Source: Dipteris shenzhenensis
Lineage: Eukaryota > Polypodiophyta > Polypodiopsida > Gleicheniales
Reading direction: 5' to 3' (one strand)
NCBI GenBank assembly: GCA_047967505.1
Contig: CM106541.1
DNA length: 64,000 nt
Position 1 is the stretch's first letter. Each line of letters starts with the position of its first letter. The notes beneath the pieces are model-generated. The model was not told the DNA's origin. It ran no database searches and worked only from the letters and a program-made list of their open reading frames with translations. Below are positions 45,790 to 57,900 of the stretch, piece by piece. A program made the position numbers and the translations under genes.

Positions 45790-48600
45790 TCTCTCATTTG
45801 ATATCATAGCTAATCATGTCAGTCTATCAAATGAATAGCTCAAAAACTATTTAATCTACCTTTTGTTATTCTAGAGGATGGTCATTGAAAGTTGATTATG
45901 TGGTCATTGAGTTCTATTGTATGAGTCATGAAGACCCATGAATTAGTAGTAGACTAGTCTATTACAATTCATTATTTATCAAAATCCAAAATTGCTCAAT
46001 TCTCAACAACCCAATTTGTGCTAAGAGTGAGGTAATATCTTGGACCTTCTAGTATGTATGCCAAAGATTGAGTACTTTATTTATGGAACTGCAAAGATTA
46101 AATGGTAAATATTTTATCAAACTAGGAGATTCAAACAAGGTAGCTAAACGCCCTTGTTGCACACCATTACACAAGAAGTATACATATTGTGGTCAAATCT
46201 TGAGTTTGAAATAAATTGTTGATTTTTTGTACAAGGTCTACACTTTTGAAAAGTTTGTCATGCCAGAAAACGTGAAGTATTGATGAGTACTCTAGAAGGG
46301 CTTGATTATTGCTGGAAATTTCTTGTTTTAGAAAAGTGTACTTTTTCAAGACAAATACGAGTGAAAAAGTTTGCTTTTTGACAAAGGGAAATGAAATGAA
46401 GGTCAGGTTTGCATGAGAATTTGACCCAGAAAAGGAGTTTATTGTTGCCAAAGGTACAAGGACAAACAAGGTCTTGAAGGTGCTAGCTATCATCCTACAT
46501 TGTCCAATTTGTTTTGTTACTAGAGTTAATGCTCCATCATGCAATATGGTGTAAAGAAATCACAAATTTTGAATTTGAAGTGAGAGGATGTTGCCTGTAT
46601 GTGCCACCACGTACTATGAGGAGCAGTCCTACTAGCTCGATTCCAATTGATGGTTATAAGAGGTGATGGGAGGCACCCACTCTACCAAAATACACAGTTA
46701 TTCCCCTCCATTATCCTCAACACTTGAACTCTCTAGCTTTGTTGTTGTGGTGAAGGCTAGAGGGATTATCTCATTTTAAGAGAATCCCCTTGAATCCTTT
46801 TCCCACCTGGTCGAGGATCTTGATGAATGCTTGAAAATTGTAACGTCAACATATGTGTCATTCAACAACCTTGATCAGTAGTTGATGGAATACATGCATC
46901 TTGTCAAGATATCAGGGAGAGGTATAGGCTAAGGGTGGATGGAAGTTAAGCATGAGCAACTACTCTGATAACTTTTAGCAAGGATAGTATAGGTTTTATA
47001 AGCCAAAAGGTGCTAGGGCACCAGAGGCTCATTCATGTGAGCACCAATGCTATTCACAAAGTGTATGTAGTAGAAGTGATGTAGTGGACAATGGAGGTGT
47101 GCAGTTCCATCGTAGCAAAGTGCTGCATTGAATTCTTGGGAATTTTTCCAAATAAAGTGCAATACATATCGATGGGTTTAACTATCTACAATTACCTCCT
47201 AACGATTGACCTAGTTTGATATAGGCAACTAACAGAGAGGATGATTATCACTTCAAAGAATTTCAAGGTCCTCCTAGTACTAAATTGGTGGAAGAGCACC
47301 CCTCACACACCGGAGGAGTAGCTCTCTAATGGACAAACCAACAAATAGGCCATCGACCATGGTTGTCAGAAATACCTAAAGGCCTAACCAAAAGATGTAG
47401 TTCAAGATGCAAGGAGAAAGGAGAAGGAATTGAATAAATCTCAATGTGGCATCCACATGGTGAAGCAATTTTCTATGAAAAAAAGGGGTGCCCATTGTCT
47501 TGGGCAAGTAGTACCCTTGCTCATCGCCCCGCCTAGCCTCTAAAAAGACAATTTGAACTCCCACCATCCAATCACAAGTCCCTCAATCTAAACAAAGTAG
47601 GCATTTTGACATGCTTGTAATAATAAATATATTGCTCTTATAGTGTTATCTTGTTTTCTTGGTGTGTAATCCACACTTTGCCCATGCTCGCTTGGGCAAG
47701 TACTAGCAATGCGTAACTGCCCTAAATGGAGATGACTCTAAAAAAGTAGAACATATAGGGGGCCTTCATGAATGGGATCTGAACAACCTTCACCCCATGG
47801 CAAGATTCTGCCAAAATGTAGCTTGATCCTTTGATAGAAGAAACCATGGAAGGAATATGTCCCCCCATTGGATCCAAATTCTAGAGACTCATGAGAGACT
47901 ACCTTAATAAGAGGATGCCAAGAACTGCTCCTCTACTTCCTAGCACTTGAGGAGCCACAACAAAGCAATGAGATTGACTTGTTTGAGTTGATGATAGTCA
48001 GGAGTCTAGTGAAGAATCTTATCACTACTAGGGTCCCCAAGCTAGTCCGACTTTTATGGAAGAGTTTGCACGTCTTGCCCCTTTGGCTTGTTAGTGGCCC
48101 TTTTGCATGGTGAGGTAGTATTCTTTCAAAGTGGAGCTCCACTTTGGCCTTGTTTATGTTTGACTTCCTTTAAAGGCTTACATGGTGGCCCTCCTTGCGA
48201 GACATCCTCCATCTCCACGTGAGAGATTTGTGAGCTTCATTTCTTGTATGAGAGAGTTTTCCATCATGAGAGAGAGCACAAGCCCTCGCTTTAGTCAAGG
48301 TATAAGCCCTCCTTCTAAGGCATCTTCTTCATTTCAGTAGCTCTTCTTGTAGAGCTCATTTTGCTTTAGAAATCTCATTTTCATTTTCATTTTGTTTTAG
48401 AAAGCTCCTAGATCTAATATTTGGAACTCATGATATGGTGTTCAGAGAAGGTCAGAGGATTTCTTTGTGATCTTTGTAGGATTTCGTGAGGTCTCTGCAT
48501 CTCTTTCTATTGCTGGGAACTTCGAGGAGAGGTTTTTGGATTTCTGAGTTTATTCTTGAGAGAGAGAAGGTCTAAAGCTCCTTCAAGCTTTTCCAGCACT
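45790..48600. other. Unassigned sequence, possible old LTR element parts
   Basis: No open frame with a recognisable domain. The stretch from about 48,150 to 48,600 is rich in GAGAGAG and TTTTCATTTT and resembles an untranslated LTR or leader region, without proof. Confidence 0.35.
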
Positions 48601-49585
48601 ATCATTGGCCACTAGGCCGACAATTCTTCATCACACGACTCAATCGACAATATGGCGATGGCACAACCACCACACGTGGAAAAGAAACTCGACTGCAACA
48701 TGAAGGAGGAAAGCTTGAAGCTCATCAGAAGCAAAGTGGCAAGCAATAAAGGCTAGCATCCAAGCATCTACTTTAATGCCTAACAACACGTGGCTAACAA
48801 TGCAAAGCAACAGGCAATGCTACAAAGCAACCACGCCACCTTTGGCAAAGCATGCACACATAGCTTTGCTGGGCATCTACTCCAATGACCTCACAATGCT
48901 TCTATGCAGCACACATCTTCCACAGCAGCAAGCAAGCCACAAACGACTACGGTAGCAAAGGCTCTAGCTTCATCACAGCCACAAAGCCAAGAAATGGGCT
49001 CATAAGCCCTGACTACAGGAATCAAACATAACACGGATGACCACAATTCCTACACACTGGCAGCAGGCAAGTCAACAGCATAGTAGCATTAATAAAATAA
49101 TATCTACATCTAGCGGTGTCAACGCAACCAACAAAGGTGACTGCACAAAGTCTAGCACAACAAGCATCGAAATACAAGCTAGTAGGCAACATCACAATGG
49201 CATCATGACCTATGCATTGACCTTGGCTAACACAACCTTCTCTAGCAACAATGCCATAGCTGCCAAGACGGGCAGCTTCCATAGAAACCCACGGCAAATG
49301 CCCCCGCTACGCCTCCTCCGCCATCAGCCTTGCAACAACCAGAACAGCTCCTCTGAAGCATATGGACCTCTAACAATGACTTCTTCAACTTACACGCATA
49401 TGAATTGCCGCCTCCAGATGGAGAAAAAGACCATTGACAAAATCTTCCAAAGATTCTATCAAAATCTCAAAAGATTTTGAGGAATCTAATCTTCCCATCA
49501 GATTTGACACATGGCCATTTCTACAACCACAGACTTGGGTTGGAACATGCATTTGACACATGACAAGGCCTTATCTGCCATGTCA
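48600..49585. other. Unassigned sequence with a Thr/Ser/Asn/Gln-rich open frame
   Basis: A 147-codon + frame (49,037-49,480) is rich in Thr, Ser, Asn and Gln with no recognisable fold. It may be part of an LTR element leader. I do not call it a gene. Confidence 0.3.
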
Positions 49586-49589
49586 GTAA

Positions 49590-49935
49590 GGAAGCTCAGT
49601 TGCCACATCATACTCTTATCTACCACATGTCCCCTCTGCCACATCAGCACGGCCATAGTGCCACATCAGTATCCACATCATCTCCCACCTCAGCACTAAC
49701 ACATCACCTTACCACATCATCAACTAGCTCAACTACCACATCATTCTATCCATTCAGCATTCTACCATGTCATCATGCCATGTGGCAATGCCACATCATC
49801 AGCCTACCATGTCATCATGACACGTGGTAGTGCCATGTCAATATGTCCACCTCAGCACACAATGCCACACTGGCACAATTGTAGTCAGTATGTGACCCCT
49901 CATGCCACATCACTTCATGTGCCACATCATCATTT
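49590..49935 (+). repeat. Cluster of CCACATCA motifs
   Basis: Nine exact CCACATCA copies and several one- or two-base variants (CCATGTCA, CCACCTCA, ACACATCA) lie in about 350 bp. CACGTGG occurs at about 49,821-49,827. It could be the promoter part of an LTR, but no LTR borders were found. Confidence 0.75.
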
Positions 49936-52120
49936 TACCCTCTCCTTTGGACAAAGTTTGGCACATATTTCAAATGGCCATAACTTTTGATCCAAAGGGA
50001 ATTTGAGGTGCTCCAAAAAGCAAAAATGATCAACATATTGTGCTCTATGCTGTGAGCACATCAGATTTTTGACTTTTTTATAGATCAGTATCATCCAATC
50101 CTCATCATCGAAACCACTTCCTGATCCATTGCAGCCACCCAGCACATAAAAATGAACGAACTAAAATTCATTTTGCTGCATTTGATGCTCCGACGTGTAG
50201 TAGACTAGCACAGCCATAGAGGATATTAAACTCCACCAAGCTAAGCAAGCCATTGCTCTATAAAAACCAGTGGCATTAGTCCCATCGGATCTATCATCGA
50301 TGTACACATTCACACATCTAACACCAGCTCAGTCTCTTGGCATTTGGTAGTTCATTACACTTTGTGACACTTGACAAACATCTTCTTCTTGGATTCAGGA
50401 TCGTTGCATACACATGCTACCCATGTAAAATCACACATTGTTGACTATTTTTTGGCATTAGTTCAGACGCATATTCACCAGCCTTGTATAGCCTCTTAGC
50501 TACTCCCGACACACAGTTGTCATTACTTTACTATAGGTTTGATCCTTGGCATACATATTTTCTCACATGACTTGGTTTTTACCATTTAGTGTAAGCCCCC
50601 TGTAGACAACAGCTCAAGCATAAGGCCCCAGTGGTAGCTCTCATACAGTGTTCTCATGGGTAGACACTCTCATCATTCGGTACACGGGTAAGCCTCTAGC
50701 ATAGAATATCAAGCTGCCTCTAGCATGGAGTTATGCACATCACACAGTTGATGATATACCAATCATGACTCCAGATGAGATATGTGAGTGAAAAGAGAAC
50801 CTACTTCAACGATTCATTGCCACATGGTATGTTTTAGTTTATGATGCAGACTCGAGCCTCATTGGTCTTGAGAGATTGGTACGTATGTTCCAGATGTTAG
50901 CATGGATCAACCCACAGTATCTGATCTTGCACATTTGTCAGTAAGCCCTCATCATGAGGTGCATTTGACGGTAAGCCCTCAGCATGAGGCACTCCCATTG
51001 ACATCAGCATGGCTTGATTCTAACAATGTATAGTCATCACATTCATGTATGGATCCCACTCCATCTACTGTCACACCAGATGCAGATGCACGGTAGGAGT
51101 TCAGTTATGATCATGCAGTTTTTCAGTAGGTAAGTCCTCAGTATGAGGCTCTCACATCTTCTCCAGCATGCAGGGATACATGCCACAGTGCATTCAGTTC
51201 CTCAGATGACTCCATTCCAGCATCCATCATTGATGCCCTCACCTTTGATACGGAGCTTATCACATCCTTGGAGATGGCTTCCATGAGTAGTATAGATCAA
51301 CAGATCAATCTACATGACATTTCAGCATCGGCTCAGTCATGCCGCATTACACCACCCTTGGATCCAATTATGACCACCTCCAATCAAAAGATCATTCCTC
51401 AGCATGAGGATATTTATGCATCCGTGAGGTCCAGCTCCAATGCTGTGGACCTCATTGGGTTCGGCCAGAGCGCAACTTGGGGAACCTTTGTGTTTCAGCA
51501 TGTACTTATGGCTATCGTATACAATCCATACTTGATGCAGATTTGTGGCTAGATCCAGGACTTTAGATCAGTCCCTACATTAGCATTCAACACTGTATAT
51601 GCCTCAGGGATATCTTATGTTTTCTTAGTTTTATTTCAAGCTTCTAGGCCTTTTCACAGCCAGCTCCACCTTGAGTCTTTGACAAATGCTACATCCTATG
51701 TTGATGGATGTTTAGCCATGCACATATCAGATTACCTTCAGCTCATGTCAGTTGAGCATATAGGTTTCACAGGTTGTCATACCTTGATAGTTTTACAAGC
51801 CTCTTCATCGACAAAGCAATTATATCATACTTGCACCTTTGGCCCCATCTTTTTTACAGCCCCTAGATCACTCTGTCCACACTGAGCAACTATGCAGTCT
51901 TCTTTGACCCCACATCATTTGGTAGAGATTATAGTTCTACTGCACCATACCTCCGACATTGCTGCCAATTCTTTTGGGTTGGTGACACCCTTGTTTGTCA
52001 CAACCTATCGGATTCTTTCTCCATAGCTACATTGACTATCTTCACATCTGGATGCCTCTTCTACAGAGCAACTACATAGTCCACCGTGACTTATGACATG
52101 TTCAGCACACAGCCATACAC
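49936..52120. other. Unassigned sequence with TAAGCCCTCAGCATGAGG echoes
   Basis: The motif (T/C)CCTCA(G/T)(C/T)ATGAGG, which is largely self-complementary, appears several times between 50,945 and 51,410. The stretch precedes the PPT-bearing repeat and may be the internal region of an old LTR element. Confidence 0.4.
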
Positions 52121-52600
52121 TCAGTCATGTACACAGTCAGTCTTTGATCTAGACGAGCATCTTATTTTTTGGATTTCCTTCCTCGTCTCTTCAATCTATC
52201 TTTTGGGTTTTATTCCCAAAGGCGAAGGATGACCCACAACTTAAGAGGGGGAAATGCACATTATGTACATGATCATAAGTTGTACTCATTGTATAGGCTT
52301 CTGCTACATGCATATGTACAACTTAAGAGGGGGAAATGCACTCAGTCATGTACGCAGTCAGTCTTTGATCTAGACGAGCATCTTATTTTTTGGATTTCCT
52401 TCCTCGTCTCTTCAATCTATCTTTTGGGTTTTATTCCCAAAGGCGAAGGATGACGCACAACTTAAGAGGGGGAAATGCACATTATGTACATGATCATAAG
52501 TTGTACTCATTGTATAGGCTTTTGCTACATGCACATGTACAACTTAAGAGGGGGAAATGCACATTATGTACATGATCATAAGTTGTACTCATTGTAGTCA
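52121..52600 (+). repeat. 221-bp tandem duplication with four polypurine tracts
   Basis: The unit starts TCAGTCATGTACACAGTCAG at 52,121 and again at 52,342. Within it, CTTAAGAGGGGGAAATGCAC occurs four times (purine runs at 52,243, 52,325, 52,464 and 52,546). The runs look like LTR-retrotransposon polypurine tracts. Following sequence ATTATGTACATGATCATAAG also repeats. Confidence 0.9.
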
Positions 52601-53325
52601 CTGTGCTCACACATGCACATACTACTCTGATGCTTTTCACTTTTCTTTTTAGTTTTGGATGCTATCATATGAACCAAATGAAACCCACAAAAAAGGTCTT
52701 GTACCCAAAATACTAAAAAATGTATCTTGTTGTAAGTATAAGATAGCTCTAGGAAAATAGTGGTTGATTTACTTCTCTATCTAAAATAACTATGAAAAAA
52801 GCTACAATAGCGTGTGGGCAAGCATTCCCACCACACTTGCTTTGAATAGCCTTAAAAAAGCTAAAATAGCTCTCTTATTAAATAAGCATAGTGGTCACGC
52901 ACAGTGATCCCACTATTCTGTGAACTGCCACATGTCATGCACTCTATTCCTATCCAATAACAAGTGTAGAGTGTTGAGCTCTGCATGGCATTCAAAATGA
53001 CAGTATGCTTGTGGAGTAAAGACCTAGAGTGCCACATGTCAAGCTCTATAGGTTGTTTAGAATGATTACGTCAGCAACAAGCTCTAACATATTGCATCTT
53101 TCATTATACTAGTGTGGCAATCAATATGCCGAGAAAAACCCCCGAGTGAGAGCGCGATCTTGCTCCAAGTTGGAAATCTCACCCACCAACAGGGTGCAGC
53201 ATGGCCACAAAAATAGTTCTACAATTGGCTACACTCGATTGAGCATCGAACCCTATCCACATGCTAAAAAGCAAGGTGAAAGCACTGACATATTTGCTTG
53301 AAAGCGCTACATGCAGTGCACATCA
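52601..53325. other. Unassigned sequence
   Basis: No gene or element recognised. It may include LTR sequence following the PPT-bearing repeat. Confidence 0.35.
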
Positions 53326-53326
53326 C

Positions 53327-53865
53327 AAAGCACAAAAAGAAAATATCACAAGCACATGCCGTGACCAGTCCATGAGATCACAAAGAAATAGGAGCACTGA
53401 GGTGAGAAGAAATATCCATTGTGCGCTATAAATTAATAACTAATGTGCTTGAAAGTACTGATATATCCACTGTTCTATAAATCAATAACCAATGTGCTTG
53501 AAAGCACTGACATATCTTCTTGAAAACACCACTTGATGTGCTCAATGATGTTTTCACTATCCACATGCTAAAAGGCACTAAAATATCTACTTCAAAGCAT
53601 TTCTTGTGTGCTTGATATCACAAAGCACAAAAGGAAAATATCACAAGCACATACAATGCACAACATCACAAAGGAACTAGAGCACAGATGTGAGAAGTAA
53701 TAACCCATTATGCTATAAATCACTAACCAATGCACTTGAAAGCACACAAAGGAAATATCAAAAGCACATGTAGTACATGACATCATAAAGAAACTAGAGC
53801 ATAGAGGTGAGAAGCAATACCCTTGGTGCTATAAATCACTAACCATTGTGCTTGAAAGCACCACG
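53327..53865. repeat. Degenerate ~125-bp repeat, three units
   Basis: Units near 53,327-53,455, 53,612-53,738 and 53,739-53,860 share CACAAAGCACAAAA, AAATATCACAAGCACAT, GAGGTGAGAAG, CTATAAAT.A.TAACCA and CTTGAAAG in the same order. The shorter GTGCTTGAAAGCAC, itself nearly palindromic, recurs between and within units. Confidence 0.75.
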
Positions 53866-55700
53866 TGATGTGCTCAATGGTGATTTTCGATGTTCCATTG
53901 CCTCTTTGGAAGAGAGATTATAATCCTTTGCTTTTGTAAGCATTATGAATTGAAGAGGGGTGCCATTGTTAAGAGAAATTAGTAGATGTGTTATGATGCT
54001 GGATCTCTAGTACTTTTTAAATCCTAAAATGTAGGAAAGAGATGCTCAAACCTGATGAAGCTATTTATTATCCTAATTTCTACTTTGAGTGACATCCATT
54101 GCACCTTTTGTAGACTACATAAAGTCTAATGGTGTCAAAACTAGGATGGTAGCGATGCTCATTTTAACACAAGTCAACATCATAAAGGTTAATGCACTTA
54201 TGATACATTCAGATCATGCACATCAATATCATACAAGTCATGCACTTATGATATATGTGCATACACAAAATGAAAATAACTCACACACTTGTGAAATGAG
54301 GCAATTGTAGGTGCAAAATTTTGTTGTGATTATAAGGCATTTATTCTATAATTGCAATTGCAATTGGAAGAAGAGATAAGGCATTTATACTTGAATGCAT
54401 GTAGTACATATTCAAGAGCATTTGGATACGTATAAGATCGAGTGCCTTGTTGAATGTGCATTTCTCCACATAATACAAGAATGGCATGGTTTGCCCCCTT
54501 GGAGCCTACAAGTGTTTAAGTCCTACCCTTAAAACACTCATTAATTGTGATGCTTCTAGAAACAAAAGATAGTTGGAAACTTATACTTTTTTTGCTGAAG
54601 ATTGCCCCTAAAGAGAGTTACTATGCACATAATCACTATAGTCAAAAGAGGCACTAAGGCTTTGATCCAAACTAGAGAGGAAAAATATCAAACCAACTCT
54701 TGGGAGAAAATTTCCATACTTCGTTGAGGCATGAACAAGGCTTCTAATGCCCGTTGAGCCACTAGCATTAAAGAGCACACACAAAAAAGAAGTAGTTTTA
54801 TTTTGCATGTGCCAAGTATAAAGGAGGATCCTCTCTATAGCCACATGCCAAAAGAAGGATCCTTATTATAGCCACACATCGAAAGGGGATCACACGAAAG
54901 CAAGCCTTTGCACTCACTAGGAAGAGCATTGTCCAAATAAAAGTTGACCATAGATCTCAAAGATATAAACCAATAAATTGGAAATTCTAGCATGAGTAAA
55001 GCCCAAACCAAAGGACATTGACCAAGTACATGACCACAACCAAAACACTATCTCCTTAGACACCTTGCAAAGAGGACACTATGCGATAACGGTGCACCAA
55101 TGGGCCGACCAACCTTGAGTGGGCATCCATTATTGTGACACCCTCAAGTTGGTAGCTTATGAGTATGAAAGATATTGTTGGCCTAAGGAGATGCTTACAA
55201 GTCCATCAAGCGTGGAAAATGTGTGGCGAGTTGGAAAAGCAATAGAATAAAAAGAGTGTGATCACTCAAAATCAAAACATATAGCGATGGGCTCATATCC
55301 GTAAGGATTTGGTACTTTTTAAAAATCTTTGTTTTCCTTTATGTAAGGAAGGGTTTAAACATTGGAGATTCCCTACTCTTATACATGCACTAGCAAAGGG
55401 ATTTATGATACCAATGAGGTCATATGTAGCTTGCATCTTGGGCACTAGCACACACACACATGAGGGTGTCCTTCTCATGTGTGAAGAAAGAGAGCATCTT
55501 TACTAGACCAGAAGCTAGGGAAATGATGCTTAATAAAAGCTAATATTATAAACTAAAAGGATAACAAGTTGCAATAGGCCCAAGCTAAAAGGAACTCATG
55601 AGTAGTCCCTATGGACATAACAAGGCAACCACATTATGAAGCATTGGCCTAATAAAAAATCATCATTAGGGGAGGTAGGTAAAGAGAGAGTGATCGCTCA
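53866..55700 (-). other. Unassigned sequence with a possible LINE C-terminal fragment
   Basis: On the - strand near 55,085-54,930 a frame reads CPLCKVSKEIVFWLWSC, which resembles the zf-RVT region of an L1 ORF2. The rest is too decayed to assign. No host gene is seen in this stretch. Confidence 0.3.
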
Positions 55701-55748
55701 TCTAGACCCCCAACCTCTATTACACTCAAAAGCATGCTAGTAAAAGCG

Positions 55749-55858
55749 GTCGCTCATCTAGACACCCCTTGTAGTCGGCCCAATTTTGTATTTGGTCTTT
55801 TCTTTATGAGGCCTAAGCAGCCCCCTAATATATCCGGCATTCAATTAAAAGAAAGAAG
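55749..55858 (+). mobile_element. 110-bp LINE or SINE tail with 19-bp target duplications
   Basis: The insert is flanked by exact 19-bp copies of AAGCATGCTAGTAAAAGCG (55,730-55,748 and 55,859-55,877). It ends in an A-rich tail (AATTAAAAGAAAGAAG), as expected for a 5'-truncated LINE or SINE inserted by target-primed reverse transcription. Its first 20 bases resemble flanking sequence at about 55,692-55,711. Confidence 0.85.
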
Positions 55859-56016
55859 AAGCATGCTAGTAAAAGCGAAGTGACAAGAGTGCTGGGTTTA
55901 GAATAAAGCAAGGGCAAGGTGTAAATAAGTCAAATGCAAAGTGTGAAAAGGAAAGTCAACGAGAAAGGTTGACGAAGGGAAGGAAGGTGGAGGGCAATGT
56001 ACAAATGTAAATAATT

Positions 56017-56023
56017 TATATAA
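56017..56023 (+). promoter_or_regulatory. Possible TATA box of the kinase gene
   Basis: TATATAA within TTTATATAAGG, 512 bases before the start codon. A start site about 30 bases on would give a 5' UTR of ~480 bases, unless an intron lies in it. Confidence 0.45.
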
Positions 56024-56528
56024 GGAGCTGTGAGTGCAAAGCTGTACTACTGTGAGACTAACGTACACAAAAGTATAACAAGCAAGCATACTAGTAGTTG
56101 TTAGCATATAGCAGAGCATAGAGCAACAACACCTGAAGAAGCTTCCAGTTATCGTCTTCGTCTTCATCACAAACATAAATTCAAACTCAAGGGGATGATC
56201 GCCACGTTGCTTGCCTTTCCAGTTTCTCTCCCATCTCCTTGCCCTACCAGCCATCTCCATTCCTTTCCCTTCACTCTCCAGCTTCCCAATGATCCCTCAT
56301 TGTCCCCAAATCCATCCCCGTTTTGCTGCATTTCCTCGATCGCACTGCCCTTGTAGATCATGACGCCAGCGGTACTTCCCCGGCCTCTGTGTCTTTCTGC
56401 GTGATCTTTATGCAAACCGGTTTTCCAGGGAACAGAAATGACCTTGTTGGTGTTATGGAAGCTCTGATCGCACGGTCTTTCACTCTTAAGGGCGGCTCTT
56501 TCCGCTTCCATGCTCTCCTAACAAGAAA

Positions 56529-56632
56529 ATGGCGAGTGGCGCAATCGATGCGGGCATTGCGACAAGCGTCGAGGCCCGCTTTGAGTCGTTGGAGATCATT
56601 GGCAAGGGCTCGTTTGGAGACGTTTTTAAAGG
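56529..56632 (+). CDS. Ste20/GCK-type protein kinase, first coding exon
   Basis: The exon starts at ATG 56,529 and encodes a short Ala/Gly-rich N-terminus, then FESLEIIGKGSFGDVFKG. It ends mid-codon at the donor GG|GTACGA at 56,633 (phase 2). The GKGSFGDV motif is the Gly-rich ATP-binding loop, and the RFxxLExIGKGSFGDVxKG form is typical of plant Ste20-like kinases of the germinal-centre (MST/SPS1-like) group. In that family the next residues carry the invariant Lys and the IKVIDLEE block. They are not found in the remaining 7.3 kb. The start sits just after a GC-richer stretch that fits a 5' UTR. A pseudogene or truncated duplicate is possible but nothing in the exon is broken. Confidence 0.75.
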
Positions 56633-57250
56633 GTACGACTCCTAATCCTGCAAGTTACGCACCTCGCTCTTCTTAATCCGTTGGCCTACATTATTGTGTC
56701 TGGGCTGTACGTTTTTTACACTAAAAAATCTATGTGGTATTTGTGTAAGTTTGTGCTCAAGATAAGCGCAATTTCGTTCACTCAGTCCTCTTTATACCGC
56801 GATGACAAATCTCTTTCTCCGATACACACCGTATTATTGTGGTGAGATCTGGAAAGGCGAGCGCTTTATATCAGAAAGTTGGACCTTTTCCCGAAATTTT
56901 CTGTGCGTTGAGAAACGGTTCGACGGCAGACGCCTAATTTGAAGTCACATTTCAAGTCTCATTTAGGATAATCAACGCAAAACTACAGCCTTAACACAAG
57001 CATAGGGAATCCATCTTGTTGAAACTCAGCTTATATAATCTATCCATTATGTCTCAGATATAGCTCAGGTTTCCATTTCCAACTTAGATTGAAACCAGAT
57101 TGGCATTGGCAAATGGAATCAAAGGTCAAGCTTGGCTTGTGATGCACACCCCCAGCGAGGTTCTCGAACCGCGCCTACAGTGTAATTCATGGTATGATAT
57201 GTGAATCTCCCTAGCAATGAAGGGTATGGATGTAGGCTGGTGTAGCTCAT
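56633..57250 (+). other. Start of the kinase first intron; no gene seen
   Basis: It begins at the GT donor and holds no further kinase homology. It passes into LTR-like DNA at about 57,250. Confidence 0.5.
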
Positions 57251-57900
57251 GAGTGTGTGCATCCTCTAGGATGACTAGGCAGAACTACAGAACTAGGGCT
57301 GCCTTGGGGCAGCAACTCAGCCAGATCTGGCCACGTAAAGTCAGGCGACAGCAGCAACAACAGATTTGTCTGCAAATTTGGCAGCATAGAGTTTTTTGGG
57401 AAGCACAACAAGGCGGGAGGTCTACCATGCAGGCAGACACAGCAACGCCAGCAATTTACCTTGGCCAAAGAGTAGGGACTCAGCCAGCATCCGAGGTTTG
57501 GGCATACATACGTGGCATCTATGGGCTGACTCAGCCCTCAGTCTGGAGGGCCTTTCCCATCGGCCAGTCAATCCAGCAGTTGGCTAGGCAGGGGGGATTG
57601 GAGTCTATATAAGGAGGGATCCTTCCTTCGTTCAGCATCAGCTTAGCGGTGAAGCTCATCAGCAGCTCAGCAAGGAAATCAGCCTTCAGTGTAGCAGTTC
57701 AGCCAGCCTCTTGGCTCACTCCAGGGAAGGTCTCTCAGCTGTACTCCAGCACGAGTGGCCATTGTAGCAGTGAAAGTCATCAGCAGCTCAGCAAGGAAAT
57801 TCAGCAGTTCAGCCAGCCTCTTGGTTCACTCCACGGAGGACCACTCAGTTGCGCTCCGGCACTCATGGCTATCGTCGTAGTGCATTGTATTCTGGGTGCA
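57250..57900 (+). repeat. LTR-like promoter region with ~121-bp tandem duplication
   Basis: A TATA box TCTATATAAGG lies at 57,604-57,614. It is followed by two related ~121-bp units (from 57,649 and 57,770), each starting GTGAA..TCATCAGCAGCTCAGC. The region resembles a copia or gypsy LTR in + orientation, but no TG...CA borders, PBS or target duplication were found. Confidence 0.5.

Noticed and set aside
53327-53865. CRISPR-like array
   Set aside because: The units are long, diverged and directly adjacent, without uniform spacers, and the genome is eukaryotic.
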